Notes: generated by a model from the sequence alone, not told the origin. Positions 1 to 6,654 are shown, counted from the first letter of the stretch. The stretch: 6,817 nt of DNA from Altererythrobacter sp. (GCA_023299945.1 JALZVZ010000218.1:1-6817), one strand, 5' to 3'. Numbers and translations are program-made.

Positions 1-285
1 AAAGAGATCGCTTATTTTGATCGGGGTCCGATTGATGCTGAGCAATTGGTCGTAGGCGGATATTGGTCAAGCTATTGGTATAAAGGCCGTATTTATGCGA
101 CCGAAATCACACGCGGTGTGGACGTATTTGCGCTGAAGCCAAGCGAGCATTTGACCGCTGAGGAAGTGGCTGCGGCAGAGGCGGCACAATATGCAGGTGA
201 GCGCTTTAATCCGCAGACGCAAACGCAAGTCACTTGGCCTTCTGATGTGGTGAAGGCAGCGGAGGATAGCCGCAAGGGAGGCTAA
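1..285 (+). CDS. LVIVD repeat-like protein, C-terminal fragment (5' end outside window)
   Basis: An open frame runs from the first base of the window to a TAA at 283-285 and gives the last 94 residues of a longer protein; no start is visible. The fragment begins KEIAYFDRGPID and continues through GGYWSSYWYKGRIYATEITRG to DVFALKPSEHL. This pattern (a cheerful beta-strand run of 'YFD', 'GGYWS.YWY.G.IY.TEI.RG.DVF.L') resembles the last repeat of LVIVD-repeat, beta-propeller-like proteins, which are often secreted and have no well-established function. The last 45 residues are Ala/Glu-rich then polar, and look like a helix followed by a disordered tail. The gene reads in the same direction as ald but is separated from it by 111 bases that look promoter-bearing, so there is no strong reason to place them in one operon. 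The family call rests on remembered pattern only; the propeller body lies outside the window. Confidence 0.65.
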   Translation, partial: KEIAYFDRGPIDAEQLVVGGYWSSYWYKGRIYATEITRGVDVFALKPSEHLTAEEVAAAEAAQYAGERFNPQTQTQVTWPSDVVKAAEDSRKGG

Positions 286-331
286 GTCCCGAGCCAAATC
301 ACTTAGGTCTTTGCGCGTAATCAAATAAGCG

Positions 332-372
332 GTAATTGTAATTTTATTACTTGCTCGATATGCTTAATCGAG
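332..372 (+). promoter_or_regulatory. Putative ald promoter/operator region with two inverted repeats
   Basis: Two 19-base imperfect palindromes lie side by side upstream of ald. The first has arms GTAAT (332-336) and ATTAC (346-350) around an AT-rich centre. The second has arms CTCGAT (354-359) and ATCGAG (367-372) around 7 bases. A weak sigma-70-like pair, TTGTAA (336-341) and TATGCT (359-364), fits with a 17-base spacer and would start transcription near 371, giving a leader of about 26 bases. The repeats would then cover the -35 and the -10/start, as operators often do. Alanine dehydrogenase genes are commonly controlled by Lrp/AsnC-family regulators, whose sites are AT-rich palindromes, so the first repeat is a candidate. 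Both the promoter hexamers and the operator role are inferred. Confidence 0.3.
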
Positions 373-383
373 TCGTTTCGATT

Positions 384-388
384 AGGAG
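384..388 (+). promoter_or_regulatory. Ribosome binding site of ald
   Basis: AGGAG lies 8 bases upstream of the ATG at 397. It is the clearest Shine-Dalgarno sequence seen in the window and supports the chosen ald start. Confidence 0.8.
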
Positions 389-396
389 TTAAGCGC

Positions 397-1479
397 ATGC
401 TTGTTGGCGTACCCAAAGAGATTAAAACTCTCGAGTTTCGTGTTGGTCTAACGCCTGAGGCTGTGCGCGAATATGTCGCGCGTGGGCATCAGGTAATCGT
501 CGAAACCGGCGCTGGCAGAGGCATTTCCAAGCCCGATGATTTCTATATTGCGGCGGGTGCCGAGGTCGTGGATACCGCCGCAGAGGTGTTCGCGCGTGCG
601 GAAATGATCGTGAAGGTCAAAGAGCCGCAGCCGTCTGAATGGGCGCAGCTGAGCGAGGGGCAATTGCTGTTCACTTACCTTCATTTGGCGCCCGATCCTG
701 CCCAAGCCAAGGGCCTTATGGAAAGCGGTTGCAGCGCGGTCGCCTATGAAACGGTCAGTGCGGCGGATGGTTCACTGCCGCTGCTAGCTCCGATGAGCGA
801 AGTAGCCGGACGGCTTTCCATTGAGGCAGGCGCACAAGCCTTGCGCGCCAACAATGGCGGGCGCGGCACTTTGCTGGGCGGTGTGCCGGGCGTTTTGCCC
901 GCAAAGATAGTGGTGCTGGGCGGTGGCGTTGTCGGTACGCATGCGGCGCGGATTGCCGCTGGTATGGGGGCGAGGGTGGAGATTTTTGACCGCTCTTTGC
1001 CGCGCATCCGTCAGCTCGATGAGATGTTCGAAGGCCGTGTCACCACACGCTATTCGACCACTGCCACAATTGAGCAATCACTCGATGATGCCGACGTTGT
1101 CATCGGCGCTGTGTTGATCCCGGGCGCGTCTGCACCCAATTTGGTGACGCGCGAAATGCTCGGCCTGATGAAGCCGCGCGCCGTGCTGGTGGATGTGGCG
1201 ATTGATCAAGGCGGATGCTTTGAAACATCCAAGCCCACAACCCATGATGCGCCGACCTATAATGTTGACAATATCATCCATTATTGCGTGGCGAATATGC
1301 CGGGCGCGGTGCCGCTGACATCCTCTTATGCTTTGAATAATGCGACGCTACCGTTCGGATTGGCTCTGGCCGATAAGGGCGTGAAAGCGTGCGAGGATGA
1401 CCCCTATCTCAAGCCCGGATTGAACGTGCATAAGGGCAATATCGTCAACAATGCGGTGGCCGAAAGTCTGAGTTTTTAA
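397..1479 (+). CDS. ald: Alanine dehydrogenase
   Basis: This is a cytoplasmic NAD-dependent L-alanine dehydrogenase (EC 1.4.1.1) that reversibly converts L-alanine to pyruvate, ammonia and NADH. It allows growth on alanine and can recycle NADH. The 360-residue product is close to the usual family length of about 370. It starts MLVGVPKEIK, the family signature. Residues matching those known from characterised Ald enzymes are all present: Arg15 and Lys75 for pyruvate/alanine binding, His96 in the FTYLHLA motif, the nucleotide-binding GGGVVG at 175-180, Asp198 at the end of the second strand for the NAD ribose, and Asp270 in the VDVAIDQGG motif. The N-terminal substrate domain (about 1-130 plus the C-terminal helix region) flanks the Rossmann domain (about 140-300). 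The ATG has a good AGGAG site. The gene converges on the next gene with 7 bases between the stops, and I see no convincing terminator there. I see no sign of truncation or frameshift. Confidence 0.97.
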   Translation: MLVGVPKEIKTLEFRVGLTPEAVREYVARGHQVIVETGAGRGISKPDDFYIAAGAEVVDTAAEVFARAEMIVKVKEPQPSEWAQLSEGQLLFTYLHLAPDPAQAKGLMESGCSAVAYETVSAADGSLPLLAPMSEVAGRLSIEAGAQALRANNGGRGTLLGGVPGVLPAKIVVLGGGVVGTHAARIAAGMGARVEIFDRSLPRIRQLDEMFEGRVTTRYSTTATIEQSLDDADVVIGAVLIPGASAPNLVTREMLGLMKPRAVLVDVAIDQGGCFETSKPTTHDAPTYNVDNIIHYCVANMPGAVPLTSSYALNNATLPFGLALADKGVKACEDDPYLKPGLNVHKGNIVNNAVAESLSF

Positions 1480-1486
1480 AGGGCTT

Positions 1487-2284
1487 TTAAGCGGTCTTCA
1501 TCACCCGTGACCCTGCCGGTGGCGGATCATTGGGCGGGCCGGCAAAACATTGTGCGATATCCATCCACGCCGCCGCATTGGGGCCGGTAAGCTCCAGCGA
1601 TGTATCGGCGATATTGCGTGTTTGGGTGACGACTTGGCAGAATTCCTCGGACGACCCTTTAACCTGCTCACCGCCTGCCTCCTCGCCCAATACCCAAATC
1701 GCACCTGATGGCGAGGTCAGGACCAATTGCGGGCGCGGCTCTGGCACGTCCATTTTGCGGTTCATGAACGTCCAACCGTATGTGTTGAGGCCGAGTACTG
1801 CGATGTTTTCAATACCGTCACTGGATTGGCGAGCGACTCCCAATTCATCATAAATTGCCTGCGCGTGGCTCCATGTTTCCATCAGCCTTGCTGTTATGGA
1901 CGAGCGTGCGCTCATGCTGGGTCCGAACCATGGCAGGCGCGCCTTGGGGTCCATCTGTGCAAAGGCATCGGCCAGCTTGGGGTAAAACCCAGCCCATAGG
2001 TCGAGCAGCGCAGGGCCGGTTAGGCCGCCGCAATATTCCGCCTCCACCTGAGCCATCGGCATGGATGAAAGCTTGGCGCCCATATCGCGCTTGAAACCCG
2101 CCAGCCCATCCTCGCCGGATTGCGACAGGAAAGCGGCATCATTGAACATATGCAAATGGTGAAGGATACGGTCAAAGGTCCAATCTTTAAACGCGGTACG
2201 CCGCGCAAAGTCATGGGGTGCAATACCGCGCAGCAGCGTCTCTATGTTTGCGCATTCCGCGCGAAAATCTTCAGCTTGTTTCAT
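1487..2284 (-). CDS. TIGR03084-like metal-binding protein (MDMPI/DinB-type fold)
   Basis: The 265-residue product resembles the TIGR03084 family, whose N-terminal half is the DinB-like four-helix domain also found in mycothiol-dependent maleylpyruvate isomerase (MDMPI). Supporting motifs are KDWTFDRILHHLHMFNDAA at about 33-51 and RLMETWSHAQAIYD at 133-146. In characterised MDMPI a zinc ion is held by one His in the first motif and by Glu-x3-His in the second. Here His43 or His45, Glu136 and His140 occupy those positions, so metal binding is likely. The C-terminal part (about 165-265) resembles the sterol-carrier-like or MDMPI C-terminal region and ends in a Pro-rich tail. I chose the ATG at 2284 because relatives usually begin MxQAxDF. 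A TTG at 2305 would add seven residues (LLAQPCC) and is preceded by GAGG, so it cannot be excluded. The gene follows fliA by 50 bases on the same strand and may be read through from it, but a flagellar role is not apparent. The reaction and thiol partner are unknown. Confidence 0.82.
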   Translation of the reverse strand: MKQAEDFRAECANIETLLRGIAPHDFARRTAFKDWTFDRILHHLHMFNDAAFLSQSGEDGLAGFKRDMGAKLSSMPMAQVEAEYCGGLTGPALLDLWAGFYPKLADAFAQMDPKARLPWFGPSMSARSSITARLMETWSHAQAIYDELGVARQSSDGIENIAVLGLNTYGWTFMNRKMDVPEPRPQLVLTSPSGAIWVLGEEAGGEQVKGSSEEFCQVVTQTRNIADTSLELTGPNAAAWMDIAQCFAGPPNDPPPAGSRVMKTA

Positions 2285-2334
2285 GCAGCAAGGCTGTGCC
2301 AGCAATCGGCCTCAGCGATCAAGCGCCATAATAA

Positions 2335-3057
2335 TTAGTCGCTCATCAGCTCTTTCAATTTCTTAAGCGCCTGGCTGCGCAATTGATGCACGCGCGGCAC
2401 GCTGACCTCCAGAACCTCGGAAATCTCGGTCAGGTTCATTTCTTCGACAAAGAACAATTGCAAAACCAGCTGCAAACGCTCTGGCAGCTCACGCATCGCA
2501 GCCACCAAACGCGCCCGGTCTTCATCGCCTGACAGCATATCAAACGGGTCGGGCGCATCATCTGCAAAGGCGGTGTTACTCTCATCATAAGCGTCGTCAA
2601 TCGACGTCAAGCGCGTGGTCGCAGCCTCAAAATCGACCAACTCGCTTTGCGTACATTTGAGCCGTTCCGCAATCTCGCCGCGCGCCGGATCACGCCGCAA
2701 TTCTTGGCGCAGGGCAGTAACCGCTGCGTCATATTCCTTGCGCCGTTTCACTGTGCGGCGGCTATCTGCCATCAATTTGCGCAGGCAGTCGAACATTGCC
2801 CCGCGCACGCGCATTTTGGCATAGGCTGCAAAACCGTCCTCGACCCCTCCGGTGTGTTTCATCGCGCATTCGGTGAGGCCGAGCATGCCTGCTTGCACCA
2901 AATCCTCAATTTCCAGCCCATCACGGCCCGCGCCATAAATATGCCAGGCGGCGCGGCGCACCATGGGCACAAAACGCTTTACGCGGTCTGCAACTTCGGC
3001 GCTGTTTGCCGCGCCATAGCCTTTGGCGGCATCAAATCCGGTTTGATCATGTCTCAT
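2335..3057 (-). CDS. fliA: Flagellar RNA polymerase sigma factor FliA (sigma-28)
   Basis: FliA directs RNA polymerase to late flagellar promoters (filament, chemotaxis and motor genes). The 240-residue protein has the compact sigma-28 layout. Region 2 spans about 22-105, with the core-binding stretch IEDLVQAGMLGL at 50-61 and the DNA-melting part around AYAKMRVRGAMFDCLR at 79-93. Region 3 lies at about 108-150. Region 4 lies at about 183-238, with a helix-turn-helix in LTEISEVLEVSVPRVHQLRSQALKKL. There is no region 1, as expected for the family, and the length is typical. The ATG overlaps the flhA stop by four bases (ATGA), so translation is probably coupled to flhA. Activity is expected to be held back by FlgM, whose gene lies about 3.6 kb upstream on the same strand. 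FliA is missing from several well-studied alphaproteobacteria such as Caulobacter, so its presence here helps place the organism. Confidence 0.95.
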   Translation of the reverse strand: MRHDQTGFDAAKGYGAANSAEVADRVKRFVPMVRRAAWHIYGAGRDGLEIEDLVQAGMLGLTECAMKHTGGVEDGFAAYAKMRVRGAMFDCLRKLMADSRRTVKRRKEYDAAVTALRQELRRDPARGEIAERLKCTQSELVDFEAATTRLTSIDDAYDESNTAFADDAPDPFDMLSGDEDRARLVAAMRELPERLQLVLQLFFVEEMNLTEISEVLEVSVPRVHQLRSQALKKLKELMSD

Positions 3058-5204
3058 GCTGCAAGCACCTGTTGGGCGTTTTCACCGGCAGTGTTTTGTG
3101 CTGTGGGTGGGAGCGCGGCTTGCTCCATTGGTTGAGCCGGATTGGTAATCACCGTCACCACTTCAACGGGCTGCGCCGCGGGCAATTCATGGATGGACAA
3201 CACCAGGGCTTGCGGCACACGCAAGCGCAGCAATGCAGCAATTGAGCGGCGCGCAGGCGGCTGAACAATCAGCGCAACTGGCCCGCCAGCTTGGGTCACC
3301 GCCCCTGACATGGCCTCGGCAATCATCTTGCCGCAATCAGGGTCGATCAATGGCTGACCGGTGGCCGGATCAGGCATGGCGCCAAGGATGGCGGACTCCA
3401 GCGAAGCATCGAGAGTGGCAACCTTTAGGCTTTCGTCAGGGCGGCACACTTGGCCGATAATCCAATCGCCCAAATCGGCGCGTACGGCATCGATAAGCTC
3501 GTTGAAATCCTGCGTGCGCTGAAGCGCAATCGCGAGCGAAGAGAGGATCGGCAGCGGGTGGCCAATGCCGATGCCATCATCCAAAAGCGCGCGCAAAATG
3601 CGGGTAAGTGCGGCGAGCGACAGCGGATCGGGGTGGATCGCCTCGATCAGGCTAGGGTTCACTTCCTTGACATTATCGACCAGCTCGCGGACTTGTTCTG
3701 GCCCCAGCAAGGCGGCACTGCGCGCTAGAAGCAATTGGTTCACATGGGTGGCAATTACGGTGCTGGCATCCACGGTGAGAAAGCCGTCTGCAATCGCCAA
3801 ATCCCGCTCTGCCTCGGTAATCCAGATTGCAGGGCAGCCAAAGCTTGGGTCGCTGACCAGCTCGCCCTTAAAGGCATAGGGCGCGATCACATCGCCGGAA
3901 TCAATCGCCAGAATACGCCCCGGGCGCGCTTCGTTCTGAGCGAGCGTGACACCGCCCATCACGATCCGGTAATCATTGGGGCCAAGTTCTATCGCATCGC
4001 GGATACGAAACTGCGGCAGGACGAAACCAAAATCGCGGCTAAGCTGCTTGCGGATGCCGGTGATGCGGGCCAGCAAGGGCGCAGATTTTGCCTTATCAAC
4101 CAGTCCCACAAGGCCAAAGCCCAGCTCGATGGTGATCAAGGTTTGATCGGAAACATCCGCCACTTCGATATGGTCAGGCGAGGTCTCTTCAACGGTTTCA
4201 GTGATGATTTCAGGCTGCTGCGCTTTGGTTCGCAGCTTCCACCAGATCGCACCAGCAATTGCGGTGGCAGGCATAAAGATTGTCTGCGGCATGGCGGGCA
4301 CAATGCTGATCGCGCCGAGGATCATGGCAACTGGCAACCAACCGCGCGGATCAGAAAACTGACCAGAAATTTGCCCAACCAAATCGCGCGTATCGCTGAC
4401 GCGGGTGACGATGGCAGCAGCGGCAATCGACAGCAGCAATGCGGGAACTTGGGCTACCAAAGCATCGCCAACCGCCAGCGTGACATAGCGTTCCGCCGAC
4501 TCGCCAGCAGACAGATCATGGCTCAGCATGCCCAGCGCAAAACCAGCGATGACATTCACGCCAAGGATCAGCAAGGCGGCAATGGCATCGCCTTTTACAA
4601 ACTTAGATGCGCCATCCATGGAGCCGTAAAAATCGGCCTCAACGCTCACTTCTTCGCGGCGGGCGCGGGCCTCTTTTGGGTCCATAACGCCAGCGGCAAT
4701 ATCGGCATCAATGGCCATTTGTTTGCCCGGCAAAGCATCGAGCACAAAACGCGCGGAGACTTCTGAGACGCGGCCAGCACCCTTGGTGATCACGATCATA
4801 TTGATGATCAGCAAGATGGTGAAAACAAACAGGCCAACGGCGAAATTGCCGCCGACCAGAAACGCGCCGAAACTGTCGATCACAGCGCCTGCAGCCGCCC
4901 CGCCATCATGGCCATTGACCAACACAATGCGGGTGGAGGCGATATTGAGCGAGAGGCGCATCAATGTGGCAAACAGCAGCACGGAGGGAAATGCCGAAAA
5001 GTCCAAGGGCTTGCGCGAGTTCAGCGCCACCATCAAGATCGCGACCGACATAGCGATGTTGAACACCAGCAATATGTCGAGCAGCAATGTTGGGATGGGC
5101 AGAACCATCAGGACAAACAGAGTGAGAATGCCCAGCGGCACAGCGATTGCCGCTGGCGCTTTGGCCCAATCAGGGGCCCAACCAGACTGGGAATTAGCGT
5201 TCAT
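3054..5204 (-). CDS. flhA: Flagellar type III export gate protein FlhA
   Basis: FlhA is the large inner-membrane subunit of the flagellar type III export gate. It forms a ring that accepts chaperone-substrate complexes and couples export to the proton motive force. The 716-residue length is normal (about 690-720). Eight hydrophobic segments fit roughly 17-37, 39-60, 71-93, 113-139, 205-225, 243-268, 287-303 and 305-323, followed by a cytoplasmic domain from about 324 to the end. The FHIPEP-family signature is present in FPSVLLFATLMRLSLNIAST (72-91). The motif FVKGDA places Asp206 at the position equivalent to the essential proton-path Asp208 of Salmonella FlhA. The C-terminal 30 residues are Ala/Pro/Gln-rich and look disordered. 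The ATG overlaps the stop of the upstream transglycosylase gene by four bases, and the flhA stop overlaps the fliA start likewise. FlhB and the FliPQR genes are not in the window. FlhA rather than its virulence paralogue SctV is indicated by the fliA, flgM and flgN neighbours. Confidence 0.97.
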   Translation of the reverse strand: MNANSQSGWAPDWAKAPAAIAVPLGILTLFVLMVLPIPTLLLDILLVFNIAMSVAILMVALNSRKPLDFSAFPSVLLFATLMRLSLNIASTRIVLVNGHDGGAAAGAVIDSFGAFLVGGNFAVGLFVFTILLIINMIVITKGAGRVSEVSARFVLDALPGKQMAIDADIAAGVMDPKEARARREEVSVEADFYGSMDGASKFVKGDAIAALLILGVNVIAGFALGMLSHDLSAGESAERYVTLAVGDALVAQVPALLLSIAAAAIVTRVSDTRDLVGQISGQFSDPRGWLPVAMILGAISIVPAMPQTIFMPATAIAGAIWWKLRTKAQQPEIITETVEETSPDHIEVADVSDQTLITIELGFGLVGLVDKAKSAPLLARITGIRKQLSRDFGFVLPQFRIRDAIELGPNDYRIVMGGVTLAQNEARPGRILAIDSGDVIAPYAFKGELVSDPSFGCPAIWITEAERDLAIADGFLTVDASTVIATHVNQLLLARSAALLGPEQVRELVDNVKEVNPSLIEAIHPDPLSLAALTRILRALLDDGIGIGHPLPILSSLAIALQRTQDFNELIDAVRADLGDWIIGQVCRPDESLKVATLDASLESAILGAMPDPATGQPLIDPDCGKMIAEAMSGAVTQAGGPVALIVQPPARRSIAALLRLRVPQALVLSIHELPAAQPVEVVTVITNPAQPMEQAALPPTAQNTAGENAQQVLAA

Positions 5205-6187
5205 AGACCAAGGGCTTTCAAATCATCATAGGCGCGGCGCACTTGCTCTCTCGCAGCGCCGCTGCCTTGCGGGCTATCGAGCGAAAAACTGCGGCGGAGC
5301 AGATCCGACATAGGGGGACGGGGCGAAGGATCCGGCGCCAAGGGTTGAGGTGACATGCGCGGCAATTCAGGCGCGGGTTGGATTCCGCCGGGAAATTGAT
5401 TGGCGGATGCACTGCTGCTCTCGGCGATCCGCGAGGCGCGGCGGCCATAGGGCGACAAAGCTTCATCGCCGATTAGTCGATCGGTGCTCGGCTCAATCCA
5501 TGGGGGCGGCTGAGATAAGCGGCCATTGGCGGCAATCGCGCGGCTCATCTTGCCTTCCATCAGGCTCATCACGCCCTCAAGATCGCGCGGTGCGCCGCTG
5601 CGGTGATAGAAGATCGATTGATTGGCAGAGGCGGGGCGCGGAAACAAAGCAGGCGCGGATTGATTGGGATTGCTGTTGAGTTCTGACAGGAAGCGCTTCG
5701 CATCCCCCGCACCAAGAAAATGTGCCATATATAGCTCGGTCGCTTGCGGCTCGCGGCCAAGCACTGGCATAATTGCGCTGCGATTGTCCTGCGCCAAAGC
5801 ACCCGCCATCATAGAGGCGATCTCTGGGTCTTTGCGCAGGTTCAAAATAGCGCGGCGCGCGCCGGGGTCTGCCACATAATAGCGATTGCCAGAACGCTGG
5901 ATATTGGCGGCAACATCGCCATAACCCATAGATGGTCCGTGGCGCTTCATAGTGGAGAGCCACGTGCTTTCGATGAATTGGAATAGGCCGGTGGCGCTGG
6001 AAGTGCGTGCCTTTGCATTGGGTTTAAGGCCCGATTCCAGCCGCGCCTGCGCAAGCAAGTATTCAAAATCCGTTTCGGTGCGCCGCGCCGCATCGGCCAC
6101 AGCATCGCGCACATTGACGCGAACCCGCGCGCTTGCTGATAGCGGGGTTGTGTAGGGGTTGGCGGAGATGGGGGCGTTCTCGCTCAC
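5201..6187 (-). CDS. Flagellum-associated lytic transglycosylase (SLT domain), no signal peptide
   Basis: This is a predicted peptidoglycan lytic transglycosylase, which cleaves glycan strands between N-acetylmuramate and N-acetylglucosamine. It probably opens a passage for the flagellar rod. The SLT-type catalytic domain occupies about 25-170: the likely catalytic acid Glu51 sits in ARLESGL, followed by SATGLFQF at 64-71 and the later motif ELYMAHFLG at 151-159. The domain is N-terminal. Residues about 225-295 form a Pro/Ser-rich, probably disordered linker, and a short charged helix (AAREQVRRAYDDLKAL) closes the 328-residue protein. The first 25 residues are polar, with no Sec signal or membrane anchor, unlike most transglycosylases. 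The start is GTG, chosen because it opens the frame just after a sigma-54 promoter; no in-frame start with a signal sequence was found between the promoter and the GTG. The gene is translationally coupled to flhA. The name flgJ is avoided because I see no rod-capping FlgJ domain. Confidence 0.83.
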   Translation of the reverse strand: MSENAPISANPYTTPLSASARVRVNVRDAVADAARRTETDFEYLLAQARLESGLKPNAKARTSSATGLFQFIESTWLSTMKRHGPSMGYGDVAANIQRSGNRYYVADPGARRAILNLRKDPEIASMMAGALAQDNRSAIMPVLGREPQATELYMAHFLGAGDAKRFLSELNSNPNQSAPALFPRPASANQSIFYHRSGAPRDLEGVMSLMEGKMSRAIAANGRLSQPPPWIEPSTDRLIGDEALSPYGRRASRIAESSSASANQFPGGIQPAPELPRMSPQPLAPDPSPRPPMSDLLRRSFSLDSPQGSGAAREQVRRAYDDLKALGL

Positions 6188-6213
6188 AGCGTTATCTCTT
6201 CAGCGGTTTTCAT
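6184..6213 (-). other. Possible 9-codon leader ORF overlapping the transglycosylase start
   Basis: A minute frame, ATG to TGA, encodes MKTAEEITL. Its stop overlaps the GTG start of the transglycosylase gene in a GTGA arrangement. The ATG lies almost exactly at the transcription start predicted from the sigma-54 promoter, so it would be translated, if at all, from a nearly leaderless message. It may be a coupling leader or simply chance; nothing in the peptide suggests an independent function. Confidence 0.2.
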
Positions 6214-6224
6214 GCTGAAGGCTC

Positions 6225-6240
6225 TGCAAAGCGCGTGCCA
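6225..6240 (-). promoter_or_regulatory. Sigma-54 (RpoN) promoter of the transglycosylase-flhA-fliA operon
   Basis: The minus strand reads TGGCACG-CGCT-TTGCA, which matches the sigma-54 consensus TGGCACG-N4-TTGCW at every defined base. With the -12 C at 6226, transcription should start near 6214, about 27 bases before the GTG start of the transglycosylase gene. Sigma-54 promoters need an enhancer-binding activator (FleQ-, FlrC- or FlbD-like in flagellar systems). No such gene is in the window, and I could not recognise an upstream enhancer site, which could lie inside flgN. The match, the orientation and the flagellar context together make this a strong call. It would put export-gate and sigma-28 genes in a middle class of the flagellar hierarchy. 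Confidence 0.85.
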
Positions 6241-6294
6241 ATTATGCCGGTTAGGGGCTTATGCTAGGTAAGCACGGCCAAGCGAGCATGCGCC

Positions 6295-6654
6295 TTAACT
6301 TGCACGAATACGGGGGGCAATTTGAGCGCCATTGGTGCCATTGGCCAAGCGGCCTGCACGATATGTCTGCTGCGGTACACCGAGCGCCTCTAGACGCGCA
6401 GCGACATTGGCGGCGAGCAGATTGCGCACGCGGCGGTTCACATCATTGAGTTGGCGCGCAGTGGCGGCCAATGTGCGCGTTTCAGGGTCCAGTGCATCGG
6501 TGCCCACAGGCTCTAATGCATCGCACAAGGCTTCCTTTTGGCGGACGGCTCCGGTCAATAGATCAAGGTCGAGAGTGGCAAGCGCTTGCCGTTCATTTTC
6601 CAAAGCGGCAATCATCTTCCGCATATTGCCGGCAAGGGTTTCACCCGCGATCAT
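6295..6654 (-). CDS. flgN: FlgN-like flagellar export chaperone
   Basis: FlgN proteins are small cytoplasmic helical chaperones that keep the hook-filament junction proteins FlgK and FlgL export-ready and deliver them to FlhA. The 119-residue product is mostly helical and charged: a first helix at about 5-46 (NMRKMIAALENERQALATLD then a KEAL stretch), a second at about 55-92 containing ETRTLAATARQLNDVNRRV and ending AARLEALG, then a flexible tail rich in Gly, Asn and Arg. This is the usual FlgN pattern; the family diverges strongly in sequence, so the call leans on length, heptad-like composition and position. The ATG overlaps the flgM stop by four bases, and flgM-flgN is a classic pair. A 107-base gap with its own sigma-54 promoter follows, so flgN probably ends its operon or reads through weakly. 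Confidence 0.75.
   Translation of the reverse strand: MIAGETLAGNMRKMIAALENERQALATLDLDLLTGAVRQKEALCDALEPVGTDALDPETRTLAATARQLNDVNRRVRNLLAANVAARLEALGVPQQTYRAGRLANGTNGAQIAPRIRAS

Noticed and set aside
282..306. Inverted repeat CTAAGT (282-287) / ACTTAG (301-306) at the end of the first gene, as a terminator
   Set aside because: The stem is only 6 pairs, AT-rich, with a 13-base loop and no T-run after it; too weak to call a terminator.
1476..1489. Symmetric AAAG-GG-CTTT at the ald end as a bidirectional terminator
   Set aside because: The two-base loop is too small to form a stable hairpin and the stem is four pairs long.
2293..2337. GCCGATTG with an upstream TAAT on the minus strand as a FliA-type promoter for the TIGR03084-like gene
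   Set aside because: The spacing between the -35-like and -10-like parts is well off the roughly 15 bases expected, and the -10 lacks the final AA of GCCGATAA.
2647..3135. Plus-strand open frame of 162 codons opposite fliA
   Set aside because: Shadow of fliA; composition (Cys/His/Ala-rich) is not protein-like and it crosses the fliA-flhA junction.
3735..4766. Long plus-strand open frame of 343 codons opposite flhA
   Set aside because: It lies entirely antisense to flhA, whose membrane segments and motifs are intact; the product is Arg/His/Gln-rich without recognisable motifs, typical of a shadow frame in moderately GC-rich DNA.
4711..5313. Plus-strand open frame of 200 codons opposite flhA and the transglycosylase end
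   Set aside because: It spans two real overlapping genes on the other strand, has no ribosome site seen and no recognisable domain.
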